A stretch of DNA of 64,000 nt. Source: Laburnicola sp. R22_1 (Eukaryota; Ascomycota; Dothideomycetes; Pleosporales; Didymosphaeriaceae). Under the pieces are notes generated by a model that saw only the letters and a list, made by a program, of their open reading frames with translations, was not told where the DNA came from and made no database searches. Shown one piece after another: positions 11,872 through 21,934 of this stretch (the stretch's first letter is position 1; every line of letters starts with the position of its first letter). The stretch lies in the NCBI GenBank assembly GCA_014281115.1, contig JACONQ010000004.1, forward strand, positions 4,092,001 to 4,156,000. The letters are read 5' to 3'. Position numbers and translations under genes: made by a program.

Positions 11872-14800
11872 TCAAGTCTGAGCGCGAGGCACCTTTGGAT
11901 ACTCCCCCGGCACATGCAAGTCACTAACACTAAAATCCGTGCCCTGCCTCCTCACGCCCGGATTCACCTGCGGCGCCCCATTCGTCGTCGCCATGCCCTC
12001 ATCCGGGGCCGTTCCGCCTAAAAGAGGCTGCTGCTGGGCATTGGCGGGCGTCGTGGCGACGTTGTCGGGTTCGTTCTCCGACGTGGGATGGGCGGGCATG
12101 GGGACGGGCACGGGTGCGGCTTGATCCGTGTTTTCGTGCTGGGAGACAATTTGGCTGGCGGGGTGGGTAGTCGTTGGACCGTCGGCGCTGGCTTCACGTG
12201 CATGCTGTTCGGAATTGGCGGGAGCGGGGGCATTTTGATCTTCCTCATACTGTTGTTCTTGGTCCTGTTGATGACGGCGGACTGCTTCGGCGCCGATGGC
12301 TCCAGCGGCTACTCCGCCAGCGGCTGGTGCCATCCAGTCGCCGTAATTACTGACGACGCGTTGCTGGCCGTACTGCTGTGGGAGCTGCGGCCGTGGCTGA
12401 GGCTGAGACTGGGCTTGTAGAGGAGGTACTTGGGATAGCGCGGAAGGCTGATACGGTTCGAAAGCGACGGGTTCTGGATTACTTGCACTCTGATTAGGGT
12501 TGACTGGAGCGTCATGCGCATAGGATGGATCGGTATGGGTCGGAGCGTTGTTAGCATAAGAATTGTCCGGATACACCGGGGCATTGGTCCCGTAAGATTG
12601 ATCAGGGGTCGCCGGGGCGTTCTTCGCGTAGTACGGGGTCTGTTGCTGAACCGGCGGAGGCGGATGCTCCGGGTGATACACGTAGGGATTGCCAGAACCG
12701 TACGTTGTTTCCATTGGCGCGCGCTCCTCGTGTGCGTTTGGATGACTGGCTTGTTGAGGGCCTCCAGCCGCAGTCGCTAGATCAAGACCGACCTCGGACG
12801 AGCTACCACTGGGAGGCCCGGGGGCGTGTAAGTTACGGTCGACCTGGAGATCACTTGGGAAGCGCCCACCTGGACTCGGTCGAGACGGAAGCTCGGACTG
12901 CTGCGCGACGGGCTGGTTCGTCATTGACTGGTTTGCGGAGAACGGAACGCGGTCTGCCTCGTCTTCCTCTAGGCCTCCGTCTGAGCTCACTGAGCGGGCG
13001 CTGCCTGTACTGAGGCTGCGTCTGTGCCGTGTCACGAAAGCGTTGCGTTCATCGCCGGTCTTGTTGATCAAACTGTTGATAACGTCGTACCAGGCCAGCA
13101 TGGTGTCGTAGGTTTCAGCCCTGTGACGTGTGAGCGACATACTTCAAATGAATGAATCTTCGTACCTGAAGACCCAGGTGTGGCCCCTGTGCATGGCTCC
13201 AGTTTGTCGTCCCTTGATTACTGTCAAAATTAGCGAGGCGCGAGACAAGGTCAGGGTGGTTGACTCACCAAACTTGTGGGAGCTGCTGCCAGGCTGAGAA
13301 CGACTCCCCAGTTTCTGATCAGACAAAAGCAAGGACATGACCGGGGGCTGGGTGTAGATGCGATCCGCGCTCTTGAACTCGTGCAAGTGCGTTGGCGACA
13401 GCACATACCTGTCATCGGTTAGTATGTCAGTGCAGTCGAAAAATCAGCGTCAACTCACCATCCCGGGGTATAGCTCTTGAGGTACTTGGACTTGCGCTCC
13501 AACATGCCTGCTCTTACTTCGGCGGCGGCAGGGTGGTTCTTGCCAGGGTACTCGATATCTGAAACAGTCAGTCCACATTCTTCAACTTCTTCGTCCAACT
13601 AACCTTCAAGTTTCCTCATGGGAAGATTTGGATTGACAAAATGCGGGTCATTGGTGACGAACTGATTCCATTCAAAGTCCCTAGCCATGCTAACTGGACC
13701 GCTTCGGAGCCTCTCGATGGTGGAATAGCTTTCGTCAGCCTCGCGCTTCATGATATTTGCTAGGGCATTGTAGGCTTTTTGGATCTCCCCGACGACAATG
13801 GATTCCAGTTCGCGTCCAGAGTTTTCGAGATTCAGATATGCACGGTGCAGGTAGTTTTCTTCGTCAATCTGGCGCTCCACCTGTCGATCCACGCCCAAGC
13901 GAACGACAAAGGGGTCTCCTTTGCCAGCAACGGCAGCCGGGTCTGAATCGATCAGAGCCAGAGACTCTTCCAAAGCAGCCACGGCTTTCCGGGTGGTCTC
14001 TTTCTCCTTGTCCACCGAGTTCTTGAAGTCTCCGCTCAGGGACTTGATCTCCTTGATCTTCTGGCTCAGGTCCGCTCGCAGCCCGGCCAGCTGGCTGACC
14101 ACCTCAGTTTCAATGTCCTTGGCCTTGTTCGCTTCCGTCACGGCCTGCTTGTGGTAGTCGCGCAGTATTCGGTTCGCATCGTTGAGGCCGCCCTCGGAAA
14201 GAAACACGGCGGGGGCGTTGGTGTTGTTGATGACATTGGAGACCTTGAGCAGGGCTTTGGAGCGGTGTTCGTACGACGCGGAGACTTCGCGAAAGTACGA
14301 GATGAGGTCTTTGAGCAGCTTTCGCCAAGCTATCAGTGTGTCAGCAAAGTGCGAAGAGGTGAACAGCTAGGACAGGCGTACCTTGGAAGCGGTTGGCCAG
14401 GATCTCAGTCGGGGATCCTGAGGTGGGGACGGGGGTGTAAAAGACGCTGTTGTGCTGTTCGTCGTCAAAGTCGACGCCCCGGATACTCCCCGCGCGCACG
14501 CTTCGTCTGCTGCTGCTGCGCTTCAAGCTCCCGCTCCTCTTCACCGACGCTCGCTTCTTCAGGGTGCCGCTGCGCGAAGGTGTCGCTCCCTGGCCCGCTG
14601 TGGATGCTCGCGAGTGGGAGCGCGCAGGCGGGTCGCCGTGCCCCACGACGGACGAGCCGCGGGTGCGCGCATCGAAGTTCTCCTCGAACCTGCCCAGTCT
14701 TTCGCCGTCGGGGCGGGTGAGGGACTGCGAGAGCGGAGACGAGTCCACGGGGTTCGCCAGCGTCGCAGCAAAGTCGGCGTCGGCGACATCGTGGTGCTGG

Positions 14801-14895
14801 TTGGCGCCGTATCCTCTGCTCAGGTGTGTGGGGTCATTAGGCGTGGGGATGGAGTTGTACGCTGCTGAGGGCGTCCTGGGCCGCGACGATGCCAT
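11872..14895 (-). CDS. Slm1/Slm2-like BAR and PH domain protein
   Basis: Six exons: 14895-14382, 14329-13604, 13558-13459, 13408-13269, 13220-13166 and 13120-11872, encoding 927 aa. Yeast Slm1/2 bind PI(4,5)P2 and are TORC2 partners and substrates that shuttle between eisosomes and TORC2 domains at the plasma membrane. The protein shows a Ser/Arg-rich N-terminus with many RRxS-type sites (about 115-150), then a long helical F-BAR-like coiled coil (about 172-420: AWRKLLKDLISYF to RDYHKQAVTEANKAKDIE). The PH domain (about 440-540) follows with ERKSKYLKSYTPGWYVLSPTHLHEF and GHTWVFRAETYDTMLAWYDVI. The long disordered tail carries four 12-residue repeats. Introns are 45-52 nt. It ends opposite the deubiquitinase gene. 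Confidence 0.9.
12487..12630 (-). repeat. Four in-frame 36-bp repeats in the Slm1-like tail
   Basis: These encode four consecutive 12-residue units of the form YAxNAPxxPDxS (YAKNAPATPDQS, YGTNAPVYPDNS, YANNAPTHTDPS, YAHDAPVNPNQS). Length is exactly 4 x 36 bp. The units have diverged in DNA but keep the frame. Confidence 0.92.
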
Positions 14896-15739
14896 GGCGA
14901 GCTGTTGCTAGTTGCAGAGTCGAGCCTGTGACGGCAAGCTGTGGACGGCGGCGAGAGGCGTGCAGGCGAGTCGCAGCTGTACGGTGTTGTAGTAGGAGTG
15001 GTAGTGGTGGAGGGCCTCGCGAATGACGTGTAGACGGACTCTACAGCGCAAAAGGAGTCGCCGGGGGCGCAGCCACAAACAATCAAGCTCTCGGTAGGTG
15101 TAGATCCTTTCGACTAGCAAAAGCACCGCGATGCAGAAACAATGTGAAGAGCTGGGAAGCTGAAACGCTTTTGTTGATGTTGTGCCAGACAGGAAGCCGC
15201 GCCCGACAAGGCCTTCTGGGCTTTTGTTGCGGGCGGGCAGGCAAGCTCGCCCTCGGTGATGTCATTCTTTGCTCGGTGGTGCCACTGGCAGTCTACGGCT
15301 TGGCAAACCGAAACACCAAAAGCCATCGTCATGATGCAGCGAACACTTGCTTGTCCACTTTCGGCAACGCACCATCTCCCTAATTCCTGCGCACCGCTCG
15401 ACGATCACAAGGACAGCGTGAACAGCCGACAGCCTCGCACACGCAGTGCTTCCTGGATATTTGTCACACCAAAAGCAGGGCGAGATGCCTCACAAGTCCA
15501 CGCAGAGCACCAAGGTGGAAAAGGCGACAAAGCCGTGGCTGCGTCTGTCAACACCAAGATCCATGGCTCCTCGCTGGGCGATTTGTTCTTCAGACTGGAG
15601 AATTCATGAAAACGGTCAACGAGAACATACGACCATAGCGTCTTCAGAACGAGGCTTCGGATTCGCTCAGCTATATCGTTCTTGCTTCATCTCGCACATG
15701 GTCGCTAGTTTATAACAAATGGATTCGAGTACCTCTTCC
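14896..15739. other. Upstream region of the Slm1-like gene; no gene seen
   Basis: Presumed promoter and 5' leader of the minus-strand Slm1-like gene up to the 5S gene. Short frames at 15256-15609 and 15446-15715 lack motifs or splice support. Confidence 0.5.
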
Positions 15740-15859
15740 ACATACGACCACAGGACACTGAATGCAGCGCTTCCCGTTCGCTCAGCGGTACTTAAGCAGT
15801 GTACCGGCGGATTAGTACTCGGGTACGGTGACGACCGTGGAATCCCCGCTGTTGTATGT
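15740..15859 (+). rRNA. 5S rRNA gene (dispersed, sequence variant)
   Basis: 120 nt. The ends ACATACGAC and GTTGTATGT pair as helix I. The core GCTTCCCGTTCGCTCAGC, GTACTTAAGC and GGTGAC stretches match ascomycete 5S, including the internal Pol III promoter region. The usual GGTGTGG/CCACAC helix is replaced by ACACTG (about 15755-15760) and CAGTGT (about 15797-15802), which still pair with each other. It is followed by a T-run terminator. Single dispersed 5S genes are normal in Pezizomycotina. Confidence 0.85.
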
Positions 15860-16205
15860 TTTTGCCCTTCTTTTTGCTCTCCTGTCCTTCATTTTTGCCC
15901 CTTTTTATACCTTAGTTGGAACACATACAGGGCAACAATCACATTTAACATCTTACAGACTATTTATCTAACACAATTAGACACTAGAAAGGAGATACTG
16001 GCAAGACCCTATTAAATAAAGTGGATTATTTGGGGCCCCCTTCCCTTCTCTTTTTCTCTTTCTCTACTACACCCGCAGAATATTCATACAGCACAAGAGA
16101 TATTCACCCTTGCGCAGATCGACTATTGCTCGATTCTAGGCGTCCCTTAGTATATTGTTTAATAACAGGAAGCGAAAGCGGCCATGCATCCAAAATCCCA
16201 CCTGC
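15860..16205. other. AT-rich spacer, no gene
   Basis: T-rich sequence between the 5S gene and the hAT element. No coding evidence was seen. Confidence 0.5.
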
Positions 16206-16213
16206 ACCTTCGT
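16206..16213 (+). repeat. 8-bp target site duplication, left
   Basis: ACCTTCGT immediately outside the left terminus of the hAT element. An identical copy is at 19315-19322. Confidence 0.95.
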
Positions 16214-19200
16214 CAGAGTTGCTAACAGTCAGGTAAGTCAGTCTCGCGGGTCTTACCTGGGTTGACCTGTAAGGGGGGGGTCCCTGGAGTTGACCTGATC
16301 GAACTGGTGTACGTTGGGGGGCCAAACTGACCTGGTGATTGGCCTGATTGATGATATTGTATAAAAAAAAAGTGGGGCATCTATGGTGTTGACCTTATAT
16401 ATAAGCCTCCGGGGCCCAAGACCCCAAATGATACCTCTCCTCTAGCACCTGCTCAGAGAGATCTGTACTGTTAGCTAGAGTACGGTTGACGTCCGTAAAC
16501 CCAGCTTTTATCCAAGATCGTACGCACTGAGTTGCGGAGACTAGCTGGGGACCTTGTTTACGCCTTTTGGGTTCCATCATGTCGCCTGTCTCTGAGAAGA
16601 CTCTCTCACAGTAACAAGAGGACGCTGGGATCGATAGCATGTCTATCGCGAGCTTTGACAGGTCCGGGTAGCCGTCTCGCATGCCCAGCCAGTAAGTAAT
16701 CGGGTCCTGGGCAAGCGGGTGATCAATCGGGAGGTAAGGTTCGTCAGTATACCACCGCTCGTACTCATCTGAACAGTTAACAGCTGGGCTGGCGCTGAGG
16801 CGTACGGGCTTTGTGAGACCTTCTGTAAACGCGTCGATATTTAATACCTTTGCTCTCTTGCGCGGGGGAGAGTTGACAGCACCCGTATTCTTGGCCTTGT
16901 ACGTATCCCAGAGCTCCTTGAACTGAGCCTTGCCCTTGGCGAGCCACGTCGGGTTCTCCTCACCCCAGGCGTTGACAAAATAGTGCTTGTAATAAGGGTG
17001 GAGAGACGTCGCCGTAAAATAGGCAGGTGAGTCTTCAAGCTTAGCGTAGTACTTTGCAAGTTTCTTGTGCGCCAGCCGGACGTTGATTATTATATGGTCC
17101 TCGGGAGCGTCGTCCTTATCAAAATCAACGTCGGCCCACTGGGTCGCCAGAGCTTCAAAGTGATTGAGGAGATACTCAAAGGTCGGGTATACCTCATAGA
17201 TGGCCCCAAAACGTCCAGAGAAGCCGCGCCCTTCAAGTCTCTTGGTGGCCTCCTTCAACGGCTGGAGGACATGTACGTACTGGGTAATTACTTGCCATTC
17301 TCCAGAGGTGAGCCCGGAGGACCTCATCCATTCAGGTACGTCGGCTGGCGTCTCTGTCTGACGCCCTCGACGCGTTGCGTAGTCGGAGCGCGTTTTTGTG
17401 ATATGCCACTCCATATACGCATTAATAGTGGAGTGGAGTATTATAGCCCTCTCAAAGGTGTCGCAAAAGGAGTTCCACCTTGTAACAACGGGCTTGACGG
17501 GCTCTAGAAGCTTGACGGGTTTCCTGTTACCCTCTGCGCGTTCAGACTCAAAAATAGTGCGCTGAAGCTGGTTGAACAAGTCGTACTGCTGGGGAGTACG
17601 TATTGAGTGGAGGACGTCGACGAGCACCCCCAATGGGCCCTTCTGACGCCACTCACGCATGAGCTTCTCCTCCTCCGCCGTCTGATTGTCGTCGTTATCA
17701 AAAACGTCCTTGTCAACCCCAAATATCACCGTCTGACCCGTCAAGTTGAGCGAGTGGGGTGAGCAGCGCAGACGGCGTTCGACCGCGTTGAAATTAAACT
17801 CTTGGGCTAGGCAGTTAACAGTAGTATCGTTATTAGCAGCATTATCAAGAACAAAGTAGCCCACTGAGGACGCGTCAATGCCGAACTTTGTCAGCGTCTG
17901 TTTGACAACCTCCGCCATCCTTTTTCCTGTATGGGCGCCAGCCAGCTGGGGCAGGGCGAGAGGCAGGTCGCAGATCCGTCCTTGGGCGTTGACGTAATGG
18001 CAGACAATCCCCATAAAGGCCTTCTTGCCACCTTTGACAGACCAGCCGTCAAAACTGAAGTGGACCTTGCCCAGCGCGTGAGACAGCTCGCGTTGAACTA
18101 ACGGCGCCAGGTAATCGTAGAGGCGCAGTATATACGCCGAGACGCTCTGGTGGTTCTTCCATATCGCCATTTCTGCCTCAGGGTTGGCAACCCGGAGGAG
18201 GGCTCGAAAGGTTGGCGATTCAAACTCGCTGAGAGGATGGTTGTTCTCGACAAGCCAGCTGACTGCCGCCAGTCGAAAACGCTGTATATTGAAGTTACCC
18301 AGCGCGTTCGCAACGTCCTGCGACACCTCCATCCCGGCGCCTGTCAACCCACGGAGAGTACGCTGGCCAGCCTCCAGCCCGACAGACTCGCGCCCAGGGC
18401 GAGTTATCGCGTGTCCTGTACGGAGCGTCTCAAGGTGAGACCAAGCTGACGACGTTGAGCTTGTTACGTCGTATATACCCCTACTTGCAAACCCAATACT
18501 CCTGTGAACGTGGCAGTACTGACAGACAAAGAAAATACGCGTTGGGCACTTGCGCAGAGCTACTCGATAGCCGTAGTTGTATATCAGCGACTTCTTACTC
18601 CTCTGCGTCCGCAAAGGCTTCATGTACGGCCCCAGACGCGTCCAGTCGATCCCATCAAAGTTATCCTCGTACCCAGCATCGTACTCAGTATCGACAGCCT
18701 CGGGGGCTTGGGCGGAGGGCGCAGTGGGTGCAGTGGGCGCAGTAGGTGCGACAGCAATGGAAATATCTGTATAGGCGTTATGTGACTCCGCCGCCCGATC
18801 TCTAAGCTCTACCTCGAAGGACTGGGTGTCCTGGGTCGACTGGGAATCTTTGGCGACGTTAGACAGAGATTCAGCAGTGAGCGAGGTAGCTGGTGTACTA
18901 GGCGCCTCCTGTTGCCCCTGCCGTCTTTTTGAGCCCCGGCCGCGTCGATTTGAGCTCATCTAACGGGTATACTGATGGATATTGACGAGTATGTGGGTAG
19001 GTGCAAGGTCTGGGAGCACCGACGGAGATTTCAGGTGTACGGCTGATTACCCGATTAGGAAATAATCGGCAAGCTAAAACACCAAATATTCGCCAAAATA
19101 TCGATATTTGATGATTTTTCCAGCTTCAAAAACTACTCCGGGAACCCTCTGCGGGGGCCCAAATCACCAGGTTGGTCAGTTTGATCAATCAGGCTCAAGG

Positions 19201-19314
19201 CCGGCACCTTATTTGCCTACTAATTTGTATGAGCCAATGGTTGACTGATTGAATTGACGCTTGGCAGTAAACCGAGCGGACTAACTGCTACCTGATTGAT
19301 TGTTAGCAACTCTG
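16214..19314 (-). mobile_element. Complete hAT transposon, 3,101 bp
   Basis: Bounded by identical 8-bp direct repeats ACCTTCGT. The termini start CAGAGTTGCTAACA on both ends (14 perfect bp, imperfect beyond, both continuing into a TCAGGTA motif). Subterminal regions share inverted motifs: ACTGACC...CCTGGTGATT at about 16326-16342, and its inverse with GATCAATCAGG at about 19165-19195. A single uninterrupted transposase frame fills the interior. The 8-bp target duplication, terminal CAGAG and hAT-type transposase agree with one another. Confidence 0.95.
16395..18959 (-). CDS. hAT family transposase
   Basis: A single exon of 854 aa with no internal stop. The N-terminus is basic (SKRRQGQ) and Ser/Thr-rich. 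A BED-like zinc finger sits around C146-x2-C149...H175...H183. The RNase H-like catalytic core has FSFDGW (D304) and FVLDNAANND (D372). The C-terminal hAT dimerisation region reads DPITYWLG...YPDLSKLAIDMLSIPASSCYCERVFSETGD, with the expected catalytic Glu near the end (SETGDM/CERVF block). The length is normal for an autonomous fungal hAT (Restless/Hobo-like group). The frame is free of RIP-type stops, so the element looks recent and potentially active. Transcription would start in the ~350 bp between 18960 and the right terminus. Confidence 0.93.
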   Translation of the reverse strand: MSSNRRGRGSKRRQGQQEAPSTPATSLTAESLSNVAKDSQSTQDTQSFEVELRDRAAESHNAYTDISIAVAPTAPTAPTAPSAQAPEAVDTEYDAGYEDNFDGIDWTRLGPYMKPLRTQRSKKSLIYNYGYRVALRKCPTRIFFVCQYCHVHRSIGFASRGIYDVTSSTSSAWSHLETLRTGHAITRPGRESVGLEAGQRTLRGLTGAGMEVSQDVANALGNFNIQRFRLAAVSWLVENNHPLSEFESPTFRALLRVANPEAEMAIWKNHQSVSAYILRLYDYLAPLVQRELSHALGKVHFSFDGWSVKGGKKAFMGIVCHYVNAQGRICDLPLALPQLAGAHTGKRMAEVVKQTLTKFGIDASSVGYFVLDNAANNDTTVNCLAQEFNFNAVERRLRCSPHSLNLTGQTVIFGVDKDVFDNDDNQTAEEEKLMREWRQKGPLGVLVDVLHSIRTPQQYDLFNQLQRTIFESERAEGNRKPVKLLEPVKPVVTRWNSFCDTFERAIILHSTINAYMEWHITKTRSDYATRRGRQTETPADVPEWMRSSGLTSGEWQVITQYVHVLQPLKEATKRLEGRGFSGRFGAIYEVYPTFEYLLNHFEALATQWADVDFDKDDAPEDHIIINVRLAHKKLAKYYAKLEDSPAYFTATSLHPYYKHYFVNAWGEENPTWLAKGKAQFKELWDTYKAKNTGAVNSPPRKRAKVLNIDAFTEGLTKPVRLSASPAVNCSDEYERWYTDEPYLPIDHPLAQDPITYWLGMRDGYPDLSKLAIDMLSIPASSCYCERVFSETGDMMEPKRRKQGPQLVSATQCVRSWIKAGFTDVNRTLANSTDLSEQVLEERYHLGSWAPEAYI

Positions 19315-19322
19315 ACCTTCGT
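19315..19322 (+). repeat. 8-bp target site duplication, right
   Basis: ACCTTCGT immediately outside the right terminus, identical to 16206-16213. Confidence 0.95.
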
Positions 19323-20508
19323 GACCACTTACAGCATACTTCCGTAACCTCTTCTCTGCGATCGGAATTTCGAATTTCTATTCTTGCTTAACGTGGAATA
19401 CTGGCATGTGTTATATCCATCCTCTGTCGCAGTGGCTGTGGTCACAATAAATAACCTTAACGCTCTTAAAGACGTCTATTTTCAAAACCTTAGGGGGAAT
19501 AAGTAGGTCGCCCTTAGAATCTATAATTCGATGCGTCCTCTAGAGTTTTCTGATGAGTGGATTAGTACAGGAGGGTACCGGGCGGTGTTGCATTGTTCAT
19601 CGCGTACGCCGCTTACTTTTTAGTACCCGGCACAGTATAGTGGATTACCCTCGGCATCTTATTACATCATCTTCTATATGGATCTGGCTGGAAGCTTATG
19701 CTAGGTATACGATGTATACGGCATCCATCCACATTAGGGCCTGCCCTGAGCCAGATGGCTGGATTCGGCGTCGAAGTACCGTCGACTGCCTAACCCTATA
19801 CGGAACCAATAAGGTTTGCGGCATCATCATCTCGACCCACTCCAACTGATCTACAACCATCGATTGGTTCTATAATGGGTTAGGGCAAATCCGGCATGTC
19901 AATGTCAACTTCTACTGTATGCGGCTTCTCGGCGTCTGTATGAAAATCTTAACGCTACCAACTACAACAATAAATGGTACAGGATGGTGCCTACGCTTTG
20001 GATTTGAGGCAAAATGTAAAAAAAGCTGACAACGGTATTGCGTACTCCCCAAGATCCGCTCGAACCGTCTTGGCTAATATAACTAACATTAAACAACATG
20101 CGCTCCTCCAGTATCCTAACATTTCGCAGCGATGATGCTTGTGGAGACTCGGAGTCCATTCAGCAACGGAGAAAAATTTAAAATCGATAAAAGCAACCTT
20201 TCAGTACTCCGTTCCGCTATATACAGAATATAGTAGGTGTATGCTTAAAAGGTCAAGGTTCCACCAAGTTTGCTGGGGCGTACCAAGGAGCTTGGTTTAT
20301 TTTGTATTCGCGTGCAGCCTAGATCGGAGTCAAGGCGACCGAACGAGCACCAAGACTAGGGATGTTGGTGGAACATATACCTTTTGTGCTGTCGCTAACT
20401 TGAAGGACTGCTTCTCGGTAGGACGTGAAGGAGATCCGTGAGAGTTGTTCGGCAGTGGCTTTCGGGTAGGGAGGAGCGTTGTCCCTAGTTGACAGAACTC
20501 CCGTGAAG
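19323..20508. other. AT-rich intergenic region before the pectin lyase gene
   Basis: No supported gene. Includes the presumed promoter region of the pectin lyase gene toward its right end. Confidence 0.5.
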
Positions 20509-20516
20509 TATATATA
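20509..20516 (+). promoter_or_regulatory. TATA box of the pectin lyase gene
   Basis: TATATATA, 61 nt before the start codon. This is a usual position for an inducible secreted-enzyme gene in fungi. Confidence 0.55.
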
Positions 20517-20576
20517 CCATCCTCGTACTTCACTCTCTATGGTATCCAGCGAGGTACTTCGTTGTTGCAATCGAAA

Positions 20577-21934
20577 ATGAAGTTTGCCATTGTCCCGCTG
20601 CTCCTTGCGGCTGCGCCCGCAGCCTATGCGCAGGTCAAGAACAGTGCATTTGGTTTCGCCGCAGGCACGACGGGTGGTGGATCGGCAGCTCCGGTCTGGC
20701 CTAGAGACGAGAACCAGTGAGTTTTCGGCCCAAAAATACGTGTTGAACACGTCAAAACGGGCACGCAAGTATAGGCCAATAGCTAACAACGGGATTACAC
20801 CAGGCTCGTCCAATATCTGACCGACAACTCCCCTCGAGTCATCATGATTGACAGGACCTTCGATTTCATCCGATCTGCAGGACGCACCACTGGGCGGTGC
20901 TGCAGTGACAATGCAACTACCAAGTGCCCCCGCGGAAGCTCCGCCGGGCAGCTTTGGATCGCCGACACCTGTGCGAGCGGCACCTGGCAAAGTTGCACGT
21001 ACTGGAACGCTCCGCGGTCGCCAATTGACGTCAAAAGCAACAAGTCGCTTGTCGGCGTGGGCAACAAGGGCGTCATCAAGGGCAAGGGCTTGCGCTTCCG
21101 CGGGGGAGCCAGGAACATCATCGTTCAGAACATTCATTTCACGGTATGGCGTCCTTGTCAGCGACCTGATTTGGCTTGGCTAATCGATTCGTAGCAACTC
21201 AATCCCGAGTTCGTCTGGGGCGGTGATGCCATAACCCTGGACGACTGCGACATGATCTGGATCGACCATAACAAGTTCTCCTTGATCGGCCGGCAAATGA
21301 TCGTTTCGGGCTGGGGAAAGGCGGGCCACGTGACCATCTCTGACAACGAGTTTGACGGCAGGACGAACTGGTCGGCCGGCTGCAATGGCAAGCACTACTG
21401 GACCATGCTCCTCATCGGCAAACAAGACTTCTTCACGCTCGCCGGGAACTACATCCACGATGTATCCGGGCGTGCACCGCACTTCGGGACCGACAATGCC
21501 GCCAGCGTCGTCCACGCTGTAAACAACTACTTCCAGGTAAGCTTGCACGTACTCATCTCCACCATCGCAGCGTGCTAACACGTACCTAGAACGTCGGCGG
21601 CCACGCCTTCGACGTCGACCACAACGTCTGGGTCCTCATCGAAGGCAACTATTTCGAAAACGTCGACACGGCCATCACCCCCGACTCGTACACCAAAGGC
21701 GGCCAAGTCTACTTCATCCAGACGGTGCAAGACGCGAGCAACGCGCAGAGTGCGCTGGGGTATATCCCGGAGTGGAATCGTCTTGCGGGGTCGTCGAAGA
21801 GCGTGAGGGGCATTACGAGCCGGAATGCGCTGAATAGGTTGAGTGGGTATAAGAAGCAGATTACGTGGAATCATTGGAAGGTGGAGGATGTGCCGAGGAA
21901 TGTGAGGAATATTGCTGGGGTGGGGAAGTTGTAG
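20577..21934 (+). CDS. Secreted pectin lyase (polysaccharide lyase family 1)
   Basis: Exons 20577-20716, 20804-21143, 21195-21536 and 21590-21934 encode 388 aa. It cleaves methyl-esterified homogalacturonan by beta-elimination outside the cell. The signal peptide is MKFAIVPLLLAAAPAAYA with cleavage before Q19. The mature protein starts with the family-typical FGFAAGTTGGGSA...P. Later hallmarks are KSLVGVGNKGVIKGKGL, VWGGDAITLDDCD, MIWIDHNKFS, SGRAPHF and HAVNNYFQN-GGHAFD, all from the right-handed beta-helix core. SGRxP carries the presumed catalytic Arg. Pectin lyase rather than pectate lyase is favoured by resemblance to PelA-type proteins, but this is family-level inference. Introns are 87, 51 and 53 nt. 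It shares orientation with the LPMO gene 1.7 kb downstream. Confidence 0.9.
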
